A model generated the notes under the pieces. It ran no database searches. It saw only the letters and a list, made by a program, of their open reading frames with translations, and was not told where the DNA came from. Below are positions 7,326 through 16,900 of a DNA stretch of 64,000 bases, in pieces (position 1 is the stretch's first letter; every line of letters begins with the position of its first letter). Source of the DNA: Clostridia bacterium (GTDB lineage Bacteria; Bacillota; Clostridia; Christensenellales; Borkfalkiaceae); the NCBI GenBank assembly GCA_017507045.1, contig JAFWBP010000001.1:24728-88727 (forward strand), in the 5' to 3' direction. A program made the position numbers and the translations under genes.

Positions 7326-8036
7326 ATGCACGAAGGTCACAGAAAGCGTATGCTCGAGCGAGTCCGCAGCAATCAGGGCGGACTGCAGGATCATGAGCTT
7401 TTGGAGATTTTACTTTTCAATACGATTCCGCGCAAGAACACAAATCCGCTTGCGCACACCTTGCTTGCATCATTCGGCTCGCTTGATGCCGTAATGAAGG
7501 CTTCCTATGAGCAGCTTCTCGAGGTGCAAGGGATCGGAGAAACGACGGCGGCTTATCTCAGCTGTATTGCCGAGCTATACCGGCGTCTTCCCGAGAAGAA
7601 TGGGCCTCCAAAAATTTTCAGAGCAAAGGAATTTTGCGCGTACCTCGTTGAGCATTTCCGAAACGAGAAGGATGAAGTGATTGAAATCTATTGCCTCGAC
7701 GCAAAGGATTCTATCCGCTTTATGAAGCGCTTCACGGATGATAAAAAGAGCAGTGCCTCCGTGCGGCCGGAGATCGTGAACGCTGTCATTCATGCGCATA
7801 AGCCCAAAGCGCTCGTTGTGGCGCACAATCACCCGAATGCAGCATGCAAGCCCTCCTTTGAGGATGATAGGTTCACGGCAAAGTTGCAAATGCTGTGTTC
7901 AATGAGCAACGTGAAATTTTACGATCATGCCATTGTTGGAACGGATGGCTGTTATAGCTACTATATGGCAGGAAAGATGGAGGAATTTCAAAGGAACTAC
8001 AACATCGAGAAGCTTACCGGAGGGAGTGGAGAATGA
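7326..8036 (+). CDS. RadC-family JAB1/MPN metalloprotein
   Basis: This 236-residue protein has a helix-hairpin-helix-like N-terminus (LEVQGIGETTAAYL, about 65-78) and a C-terminal RadC domain. The metal motif is VVAHNHPNAACKPSFEDD, matching the HxHP...SxxD pattern of JAB/MPN metalloproteins. Despite the name, a DNA-repair role of RadC has not been firmly shown. The ATG at 7326 follows AAAGAGG. Its stop overlaps the start of the sensor kinase gene by 4 nt, so the two are translationally coupled, an unusual partnership. A weak -10 (TACAAT, 7299-7304) lies upstream. Confidence 0.88.
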   Translation: MHEGHRKRMLERVRSNQGGLQDHELLEILLFNTIPRKNTNPLAHTLLASFGSLDAVMKASYEQLLEVQGIGETTAAYLSCIAELYRRLPEKNGPPKIFRAKEFCAYLVEHFRNEKDEVIEIYCLDAKDSIRFMKRFTDDKKSSASVRPEIVNAVIHAHKPKALVVAHNHPNAACKPSFEDDRFTAKLQMLCSMSNVKFYDHAIVGTDGCYSYYMAGKMEEFQRNYNIEKLTGGSGE

Positions 8037-9259
8037 AGGATCTCTTCGATAAAAATTTCCCCTCAAAGCTTGTTCTTGCAAATTATAAGATCATCCTTTT
8101 TGGGCTACTCGTTTTGGTTGAGATTTTTCTTGCCGCAAGTAATTGGAGCAACGTTTACTTTGCAAATATCCCGGCGTGGTATGCCATTCTGCCCGTTACC
8201 ATCTTTCTTACCGCGGAGAACGCCGTTAAGCTGTGGGCGTTGAAAAAGTTTTCCGAGAAGCTTGCGTTCTATATTATGGACGTTGCGGCGCTGCTCGTAC
8301 TCACCATCTTTACGAACGGCGTGCTAATCTCAATTCTCTACATGATCATCCTCAGTGATTTCTATCTTTGTCAGGAAAAATTGCGCGATAACTTGATCAT
8401 GGGTGCCAGTTGCATCGTCACCTTCCTCATTACGTTCGCGCTTTCCAACTCGCTCAAAGGAATAGAGGTAGATGCGATTGCGCTCGTTTCCAACATGCTC
8501 AGTGATATCCTGCTTATTTCACTGCATTTCGTGATTCTTCATTTTTCTATTCGCCTTTATCGCAAAAATCAGGAGATAGAAGGAACGCTCGAGGAGCTGA
8601 ATGAGAGCAACTCCAAGCTCCAGGCGGCGTATGCTGAATTGCACGAAATCACTGCACTTGAGGAGCGTCAGCGCATCGCAAAAGATATTCACGATACAGC
8701 GGGCCACTCGATCACGACGGTTATAATGCAAACGGAGGCCGCAAAGCTTATCATTGATGAGGACCCCTCCGAAGCGAAGCGAAAGCTTACGGCAGCGAAC
8801 CTGCAAGCAAAGCGCGCCTTGGAGGAATTGCGAGAGAGCGTGCACGTTCTTTCAGGCATGGTAGGGGGGCACACGCTCAAAGAATCCCTTCTTGAGATCA
8901 TTCACGATTCTTCAGACGGCACCGGCGTAAAGATCCGCTACGATATTGATGATATTGAACTGTGCGATGCAAAGCGCAGATTTATTCTCAACTCGCTCAA
9001 AGAGGGCATCTCCAATGGGCTACGCCACGGCAACGCCACTGCTTTTTGGTTCGAGCTAAAAGCGGAGGAAGGGAAGGTTCATTTTCTGCTCTCGGATAAT
9101 GGGGAAGGCCAACAAATCGCGGCGCTTAAGGAGGGCTTCGGGCTCTCGGGGATGCACGCACGCGCAGAATCGCTCGGTGGCGAGGTTTGGTTTGAAACGG
9201 AGCCGGGTGAAGGTTTTGAAATTCATCTTGTTTTGCCGGCAGATGGCAACATGGAGTGA
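8033..9259 (+). CDS. NarL-type membrane sensor histidine kinase
   Basis: This 408-residue protein has about five membrane helices in residues 15-172 and no large extracellular loop, then a coiled coil (about 177-210). A HisKA_3 dimerisation domain carries the phospho-acceptor His220 in ERQRIAKDIHDTAGHSI. A C-terminal HATPase has an N-box (SLKEGISNGLRHG), a G1 box (LSDNGEG) and GFGLSGMHARAESLGG. It would sense a membrane or small-molecule signal and phosphorylate the response regulator encoded 6 nt downstream. It overlaps the RadC gene by 4 nt and has a GGAGG SD. Kinases of the DesK/LiaS type are the nearest architecture; the stimulus is unknown. Confidence 0.92.
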   Translation: MKDLFDKNFPSKLVLANYKIILFGLLVLVEIFLAASNWSNVYFANIPAWYAILPVTIFLTAENAVKLWALKKFSEKLAFYIMDVAALLVLTIFTNGVLISILYMIILSDFYLCQEKLRDNLIMGASCIVTFLITFALSNSLKGIEVDAIALVSNMLSDILLISLHFVILHFSIRLYRKNQEIEGTLEELNESNSKLQAAYAELHEITALEERQRIAKDIHDTAGHSITTVIMQTEAAKLIIDEDPSEAKRKLTAANLQAKRALEELRESVHVLSGMVGGHTLKESLLEIIHDSSDGTGVKIRYDIDDIELCDAKRRFILNSLKEGISNGLRHGNATAFWFELKAEEGKVHFLLSDNGEGQQIAALKEGFGLSGMHARAESLGGEVWFETEPGEGFEIHLVLPADGNME

Positions 9260-9265
9260 GGCAGT

Positions 9266-9910
9266 ATGATAAAAGTACTCATAGTCGATGATCAGGCAAT
9301 TCTTGCCGACGGAATCAAAAGCGTGCTTTCCTCCTGCGCAGAGTTAGAAGTAGTTGGTATCGCGCAGGATGGCTTTCAGGCGCTCGAGGCGGTAGCCATG
9401 TACGCGCCGGACGTCGTGCTCATGGATATTCGCATGCCGAATATGAACGGTGTAATCGCCACACAGGAGATCAAGAGGAGGAGCCCTGAAACGAAGGTGC
9501 TCATTCTTACGACTTTCGACGATAGCGATTACATTCTCAATGCGATCAACTATGGCGCAAGCGGCTATCTTTTGAAGGATGTTTCCGCCGCCGCACTCAT
9601 CGACGCGGTGAAAAACGCCTACGCAGGGGATACCATCCTTCCTGCCAAGATCGCTCGGCGCATTGCCGATGCAGCGAGAATGGTAAGCTCCGATCGGGAA
9701 ATTCGCCTAAAGCGCGCCTTCGGGCTTTCCGATCGTGAGGTAGAAATCGCGCTTATGATCTACGAGGGATTTACAAACAAACAAATCGCTTCCGCCTTAA
9801 AACTTTCCGATGGTACGGCGCGAAACTATATCTCCTCAATTTACGAGAAACTCTCCGCCGCCTCTCGCATAGAGGCAATGGAGAAGATGCGCGCGCTTTT
9901 GAAGGGATGA
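9266..9910 (+). CDS. NarL/FixJ-family response regulator
   Basis: This 214-residue cytosolic transcription factor has a receiver domain at about 1-120, with the acidic pair D8/D9 (IVDDQ), phospho-acceptor D54 (VVLMDIRMPNMNG), a conserved Thr in LILTTFDDSD, and K104 in LLKD. The C-terminal LuxR-type helix-turn-helix (about 150-205) reads LSDREVEIALMIYEGFTNKQIA. It is the partner of the upstream kinase. Target genes are not evident; the operon itself is a plausible autoregulatory target. Two hairpins with T runs follow the stop. Confidence 0.94.
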   Translation: MIKVLIVDDQAILADGIKSVLSSCAELEVVGIAQDGFQALEAVAMYAPDVVLMDIRMPNMNGVIATQEIKRRSPETKVLILTTFDDSDYILNAINYGASGYLLKDVSAAALIDAVKNAYAGDTILPAKIARRIADAARMVSSDREIRLKRAFGLSDREVEIALMIYEGFTNKQIASALKLSDGTARNYISSIYEKLSAASRIEAMEKMRALLKG

Positions 9911-9912
9911 TT

Positions 9913-9936
9913 CCAGACATGGTATAGTCTGTTTTT
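9913..9936 (+). terminator. Short terminator after the response regulator
   Basis: CAGAC (9914-9918) pairs with GTCTG (9927-9931) around loop ATGGTATA, followed by TTTTT. Confidence 0.55.
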
Positions 9937-9944
9937 GTAAAAGA

Positions 9945-9978
9945 GACGCCGTGGGCTATTCTGCCCACGGCGCTTTTC
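9945..9978 (+). terminator. Main terminator of the RadC/two-component operon
   Basis: CGCCGTGGGC (9947-9956) pairs perfectly with GCCCACGGCG (9963-9972) around a 6-nt loop, followed by CTTTTCATTTC. Confidence 0.85.
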
Positions 9979-10066
9979 ATTTCATTTTGAGAGGCCGGTG
10001 CGCAGAAACAGAAGAACATATGTTGTGCCAAAATATCTGAAAATTTTAGAATGTGTGCAAGAAACG

Positions 10067-10095
10067 TTGCGAAACGGGCTCAGATGTGGTATAAT
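10067..10095 (+). promoter_or_regulatory. rnpB promoter
   Basis: TTGCGA (10067-10072), 17-bp spacer, TATAAT (10090-10095). Predicted start about 10102. Confidence 0.8.
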
Positions 10096-10104
10096 ACAGA
10101 TAAT

Positions 10105-10454
10105 CCGAGTGAACTACGCGGTCGCGGCGCGATATCGCGATGAGGAAAGTCCGGGCATCACAGGGCAGGACGCCTGATAACGTCAGGTGAAGGCGACTTC
10201 AAGGAAAGTGCAACAGAAATAGACCGCCCTCCCAATTTGTTTGGGAGAGCAAGGATGGAAAGGCGAGGTAAGAGCTCACCGACGGGACGGTAACGCCCCG
10301 TGCCATGTAAACCCCGTTCGATGCAAGTTTGGGTCTCTCTCACAAAGGGTTGCCCGCCCGAGAGAGCACCGCCAATAACGCTCGAGCCGATCGGCGACGG
10401 TCGGTCTAGATAAATGACCGCGCACGACAGAACCCGGCTTATAGGTTCACTCGG
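10105..10454 (+). ncRNA. rnpB: RNase P RNA, bacterial class A-like
   Basis: This is the catalytic RNA that trims tRNA 5' ends. The conserved blocks are present in order: GAGGAAAGTCCGGGC (about 10141-10155), ACAGAAATAGACCGCC, GGTAAGAGCTCACCG, AGATAAATGACCGC and ACAGAACCCGGCTTATAG near the 3' end. The two termini pair (CCGAGTGAAC with GTTCACTCGG) to close P1. The length of about 350 nt is normal. A promoter and a terminator flank it. Confidence 0.96.
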
Positions 10455-10469
10455 ATAACTTCAAACCAT

Positions 10470-10507
10470 GCGACCTGCGCCATTTTTTCGCGCAGGTCGT
10501 TTCTTTT
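10470..10507 (+). terminator. rnpB terminator
   Basis: CGACCTGCGC (10471-10480) pairs with GCGCAGGTCG (10490-10499), followed by TTTCTTTT. Confidence 0.85.
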
Positions 10508-10510
10508 GTG

Positions 10511-10620
10511 CGCCCTCGTAAATCTTCGTGGATGAAGCTAATTTGCGTACATGGTATGCCCATTTTATGCCGTTTGCGTGCTTTGAAACGATCACATGCG
10601 AGGGTTTTAATTATTTTTTG
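10511..10620 (+). ncRNA. Candidate structured RNA between rnpB and the giant lipoprotein gene
   Basis: The 10508-10831 stretch has no credible gene. CCCTCG (10513-10518) can pair with CGAGGG (10599-10604), which is followed by TTTTAATTATTTTTT. Inside are three small hairpins: CTTC/GAAG, GCGTAC-ATG-GTATGC, and CGTTT/AAACG. No promoter is obvious. It may be a trailer element or a short RNA. The remaining bases to 10831 are AT-rich with nothing recognisable. Confidence 0.35.
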
Positions 10621-10831
10621 AATATCGCGCCTTTCAATCATCCAAAATAGCCACAAGGCGAAGGTAAAAATTGGCGGACCTGCACGGCAAAAAATATGGG
10701 GAACCCGAGAGCAATCTAAATTACTATGTGTGAAATAATATAATATATTTAAAAAATAATAATAAATTGATCAAATTTACGGTAAAACTTGCGGTTGCAA
10801 GCCTGTTTTCGATGTTTTTCAACGAAATATC

Positions 10832-10860
10832 TTTACTTTCGCGCAAAAAAATGCTATAAT
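10832..10860 (+). promoter_or_regulatory. Promoter of the giant lipoprotein gene
   Basis: TTTACT (10832-10837), 17-bp spacer, TATAAT (10855-10860). Predicted 5' UTR about 92 nt. Confidence 0.7.
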
Positions 10861-10958
10861 TGTCGCGTACACGTATATGTGACAAATTTGTTCGCAGCAA
10901 AATCATCCGCACGGGAACCGTGCACTCAATCCGAAATCGGATGCTCAGGAGGATTTTT

Positions 10959-13900
10959 ATGAAAAAAAGATGGATATCGGCTTTAACGTTGCTCGTGATC
11001 GCCTTTGTGGCGGTATTCAGCTTTGGATGTGCCTACGTCTTTGAAGAAGAAAAATTTACGGTTACGTTTATGAGTAACGGTGCAATCGTCTTGGAGGAGG
11101 AGTATGAAGCAGGGGAGCAGGTTGTATTCCCTGAGGACCCTGCGCCCTATTCCGATGATCACTACGAATACACGTTTGTGGGTTGGAATTATAATTACGG
11201 CGATCCGAACAGCGAATGCGTAACCGAGCTCACCGTTGCGCATCACGACGTAACGCTTTATGCAGCGTTCAAGCGTGATGCCATTGTGAATACGGGAACT
11301 TTCCGTGTTCGTTTCCGCGATGGTATCACGGGTGAACTTTTGAAGGCGGAGGATGTTCCGAACGGCGGCAGTGCCACTGCGCCCACACCCATTGATCATA
11401 CTGGCTCGCACATGCAGTTCTCGCATTGGAGCGAATCTTTCGATATCGTTACGGCGAGCATGGAAGTTTACGCAATTTACAGCGGTGTTCCTTACCCCGT
11501 AGAGGAGCACGTTTTGGATGAAGTCCGCAGTATTGAAGTGCCCTACGGTGAGCGCCTCAATCGCCACGTTCTCGATCTCGGCAGTGGCGATGGCATTCCG
11601 CTTGCGTTCAAGTTCGAGGGTTGGTTCCTTGATGAAGAATACACGCAGCGAATCACTGCGGAAGATTTGATGCCGGCGCCCGAAAAAGCGGGCGAACCTC
11701 TTCACGTTTACGCAAAATTCAGCATTCGCAGCTTCACGGATACTTCCAATACCGCAACGATCGATACTTCCGGCGCACTCATCTACGGCGGTGGCGACGA
11801 TTATCTTTACGTTCGCAACCTTGATGATGCGGATGGGCTCATCTATACCTACGAGTGGAACGTAACGTTCAATGATAAGCCGTTTACCGGTTCCGAAAAG
11901 CAATACGATCTTTTCGGGGCAGGGGAGTACGCTGTGTCCGTGAACGTTACGGCAAATTATAAAAACGGCGTGCTCGTGCAGAGCAAGCAGCTTTCGCGCG
12001 CGGCAACCGTCACCAAAGCGGTGCTCTCGCTCAACAATATCGGAATCGATAGGAATACCCTCGTTTACGGCGAGGGCGCGCCCAGAGCCACCTTCGATGC
12101 GAGCGGCTTCCAATATGAGGATGGGGAAGAGCTTTTTAACATCACCTATCGCTACGTGCTCGGCGGCAATACGCAGGATTCTGCAGAAAATAACGACGAC
12201 TTGAAAACCGTTCGCCTTCCCGTAGGCCGCTACGCCTTGATCGCGGAGATCGCCGAACTTGCGAATTACACCGTCGATTGTGAGGATATGGATGAGAACG
12301 GCGTTGCCGATCTCGAAGAGATTTCTTTCAGTGTCACGAAAAAAGAGGTGCGCTTAAATCTTACGGTTGCGAGCAATACCTATGGGGAAGACGAAGGCTT
12401 CCTTCCCACGCTTACGTTTGAGGATGGCTTCGGGCTTGCTTACGGCGAAGCCTTTGATTCCGTAACGGGCGGTGTTCTCGGCGCGCCGGAATACGTAGTT
12501 GCAGGTAGGGCAAACAGCGGCAAAGAATATAGCGGCCCGATGGACTACGGCTACCGTATCTATGCTGGCGAAAGCTACACGGCTTCCGTGAAGGGAATGA
12601 ACGAGAACGGCAACTACACAGTAGTTCTTCCTGCAGCAGTTAACTTTGCAATCGCACGCAGAGATTTTAAGGTTACCGTTTATGTGAACGATACCTCTTT
12701 CATCTACGGCGAGATTCCGCAGTTTACGTTTGCAACGAACGCATTGGAAACCGATCGTGCGGATTTTGGCGTGAGGGCATGGGCATACACTCTTGGCGAG
12801 GGCTCAAGTACTTTCTACAATGCAGATTACTTGCTCGATGCAGGCAGCTATGCCGTTACCGTTTTGGCTGATAGTTTTGAGCGGCTTGGCGATAACGCTG
12901 CAAACTACGAGGCTCCTACGCAAGAAAACATCTCCGTTGCGAACTTCAAAATTGAGAAAACGGCTCTCAAAATCGGCATAGAGGAGATCAAAAATTATAC
13001 TTACGGCGATCACGGCGGAAACGATCCCGTGCCCAATGCCACCTTCGAGGGCTTTGTAAAGAACCCGAACGGTGAATACCAGAAGGCAGAAGTTTTAGGC
13101 GGCACGTTCTATTGGACGTATTATGCCGCCGATTCCGCCGTGTACAGCACTACGGATCCTGCAATCGGAAAACGGGTGCAGGGCAACTACGCCGTAGGCA
13201 CATACACGATCACGCCCTCCGGCTACACTTCGGAGAACTACGAAATTGAGTTCTTCAGCACCGAGCTTACCATCGCGAAGGCAAGCCTTAAGCTTACCGT
13301 CGGCCTTTCCAATCTCAATGATGCGAACGCGCTCATCTATGGCACGCGCCCCAGCTTGCGCATAAGTTCGGGCTATACGAACGGCATCTTTTACGAGGGT
13401 TTCGTGCAAAGTAACGGCATGTATGAAACGGTGGAAGCCGTATTTGCCGATGCAGTGCCTACCGTTACCTATTTCGATGCGCAAAACAAAGTGATTTCTG
13501 CCAACGGCGTGTTCCACGTTGGTAGCTTTACTGCTGATCTTTTGGCTGAAACCCTTGCAAAGGCAAAGGCTACCGCAACGAATTATGAGATCACGGTCAC
13601 GCCCAAGGCGTTCAGCGTTACCCCGAAACAGCTCACGATCACGCCTATCGTAACCGCTGGCTTGATCTATGGCGATACATTTATGCCCGATTTTGTGGCA
13701 GAAGGCTTTGCATATGAGGATGGAAGATCGGTGCTCGATGCAAGCGGTTCCGTGTATTCCTATCAAAAGGGCGGCGCAAGCTACACGGGCAACGTGCATG
13801 AAGGTAAAACCTATTTCGATGCCGGCGATTACACCGTGAACGTAGCAGGTTTTGAAGCTGCCGATTATACCTTCCGTTACCTTTCCTCCACATTCAGAGT

Positions 13901-16900
13901 GGGAGTGCGGAATGCAACGGTCAACATCTCCGCAACGGGTGCAACCTACGGCGCGAATCCCATCGTATCCTATACGGCTCCCAATGTTCTTACTTGGGAT
14001 ATGGATGGATTTGCCTTCGCCTATGAATATCAGTGGTACGTAAACAACGGTTACAGAGATTACGATTCTGAGGCGTATACCTATTTCCAGGCGGCGGAAT
14101 ATCGCGTAACTTTGAACTATGAGCCGAATGCGAACTACAATCTCACCGTTCGCGGTGAAGGTGTGGCTATCTATGCGCGCTTTGAAATCACGAAGGCACC
14201 GCTTTCGATCGGCGTGAAGAACGTGAATGCTTCCTATGTGTACGGAACCGCTCCCGCGCCTCAATTTACGTACGCAGGTTTCGTAGAAAACGAAAACGAA
14301 AGCGTTCTTAACGGCGGCCGCTTCTTATACGCCGTTACAAGCGAAGCAAACAATACGAATGCAAATATCTCCCGATTTACGGTGGGTAAGTATACCGTTG
14401 CCGCGAGCGGTTTCAGCGCGAATAACTATGAAATCGAGCACGAATCGGCAACCGGCTTTGAGATCACGAAAAAAGCTCTCACGATCACCGTTTCCGTTGA
14501 GAATTTTACCTACGGCGAAAGCTTTGTTCCCATGCTTTCTTACGAAGGCTTCGTTTACGGTGAGAATGAGAATACGAGCGATCTTGTGGGATCTGCTATC
14601 TACACGGTAAACGGGAACCGTTATGCGCCGAACGCATTCTTCAGCGCGGGTGCAGGTGAGGGCTACACCGTATCCGTAAGCGGACTCATCTCCCAAAATT
14701 ACGAGATCACGTTTGCAGAAGGGCGTTTCAATGTTGCCAAGGCGATCCTCACCGTTACCATCAGCGGTGTCATCGGTTTTACCTACGGAGAAAAGAACGT
14801 TCCCGCACTTATGGCTACGGTGAGCGGCTACGTTCACGGTGAAACGGATAGAACGGCCGGCATCGTAGGCACAATATCCTACACCTACACCGGAGATACG
14901 AACGGCAACGAGGATAACACGGCAAACGGCCGCTTGCGCGCCGATACTTATACGATCGGGGCAAGCGGACTTTCTGCGGCGAACTACGAATTTGATTACG
15001 TGTTCGAGAATGGAATCAACACGTTCACCGTTGCGCCGCGCGCCATCACCATCACGCTCTTTGAGGGCTGGAATATCTACGGAGGGGATCCCACGGCGTA
15101 CGCTTGGTACACCCTCGAAGGCACGATTTACGATAGTGAGCTCACCTTTACGCCCGTAATCTTAAAGGGAGGTGAAAGCTACGAGGTTGCAAGCGAGCAC
15201 CACTTCTCAATCGGCACCTACACGATCTCCGTTTCCTATGTAGCCAACCCCGATTATAAAGTAGGCGTAGGAAGCGTGGGCACCATATCCGGTAACACCG
15301 TTACGAAAACATTTACGATAGCGCCCCGCCCCATTGAAGTGGAGCTGACCGTGCGCGGCTCTGTGAATCCGGGAACGTACACCTACGGCCAAATTTCCGC
15401 AGCTGATTACGAGCCCGAATGGGAAGTTACGGGCAGATACAATATCTTTGCGGAAGATAGAGTTGATAATTACTTTGTTGCCGCCGTTGCAAATGCAAAC
15501 GGTTATTTCGGCGTGGGCACGCATACCGTCACTTTGATGATTCAGGTAGGCGAAAACTACGCAGTTACGTTCAATACCCCGCAATTCACCGTTGTACCGA
15601 AGAGTGTCACGATCACGCTTTCGCAGATTGCGAATTACACCTACGGCGAGCTTGAAAAAACATTTGCGCCGATTATCACCGTAGATGGGCTTCTCACTGC
15701 CGAGAGAGATCTACAATCTACTCTTCTGGAAGCGGTACTAGTAAGCTATTCCCGCAACGGTGGGGCATACGTGCCGAATACCGCCTTCTTCGATGCAGGC
15801 TCTTATGCCGCAACGATGGGTTTTGCCGTCGATTTTAATACGCAAGCAAACGGCTATGAGAATTATAATTTCACTTTCAAATACGTAAGCGCAACCGGCT
15901 CCGCCGAGAACGTTTCGTTCAATATCGCAAAGGCGAAATTTGATATCAATCCCACGCTGCCTTCCATGTCTCCCACGAAGGGTGCGAATTGGGCATACGC
16001 GCCGGAATTCGGTAGCGGCTTCTTCGAGAGCAACGGTTTCCGCTTCAACGGCACGATCAAATTGCAAAGCGCCACGCCGGGTACCTACACTGCAACGAGT
16101 GAAGCAACCTTCAACACCTTCTTTGAATGGGAAGAAGGGAAATTCTCCATCACTTTGAATGGCTTGGAAGTAACCGATAACTTCGAATTAACCTACCGCT
16201 TATCGCTTTTGATCAGCTCTTCAAACTATAAGGTAACGCCTCACCTCATCAATGCAAACGGAGGAATGCAGGATGTTGACGTCGGTGGTGATAACGTTTA
16301 TTCTGCAGATTTCACCTACGACGGCCGCACTTACGCATTCACCATCGAAGCGTACGCCTTGAAAGATGACACGGTTACCGATGAAACCGATCCTTCCGTG
16401 TTCATCACGGTTGAATACAGCACCCAAAGAGAGGGTGGTTGGAGCGAAGAGCCGTTCGCATTCCTGAGTGTGAACGATAGCACTACCGTTTACTACCGCA
16501 TTTCTACGGATAACGCGAACTACGGTGAGCAGATCGGCTCCTTCCAAATCGATATCGCAAGGGCGCAGAATGCAATCAGCACGCAGAACGTTGTGGGTAC
16601 TGAATTCACCTATGATAGCGATGCACATACGGTCGATTTCACCAAAGCAACGGCTTCCTTCGGTGCGATCACGTATGCAGAAGGCGGTATCGCGATTGAA
16701 AATGGAAAGAAGGCCTATACGAATGCAGGCACGTACACCGTAACGCTCTTCGTTGCGGGAACGGATGATTACGATGGCGCCACGGCAACCGTTACCGTCA
16801 GCGTTGGAAAAGCTGCTTTGGGCAACGTAAAATTTAACACGCCCAATGTATTCACCTATAATGGCGCAAAACAGGGCTATGGCATTTCCGAAGTGGAAGG

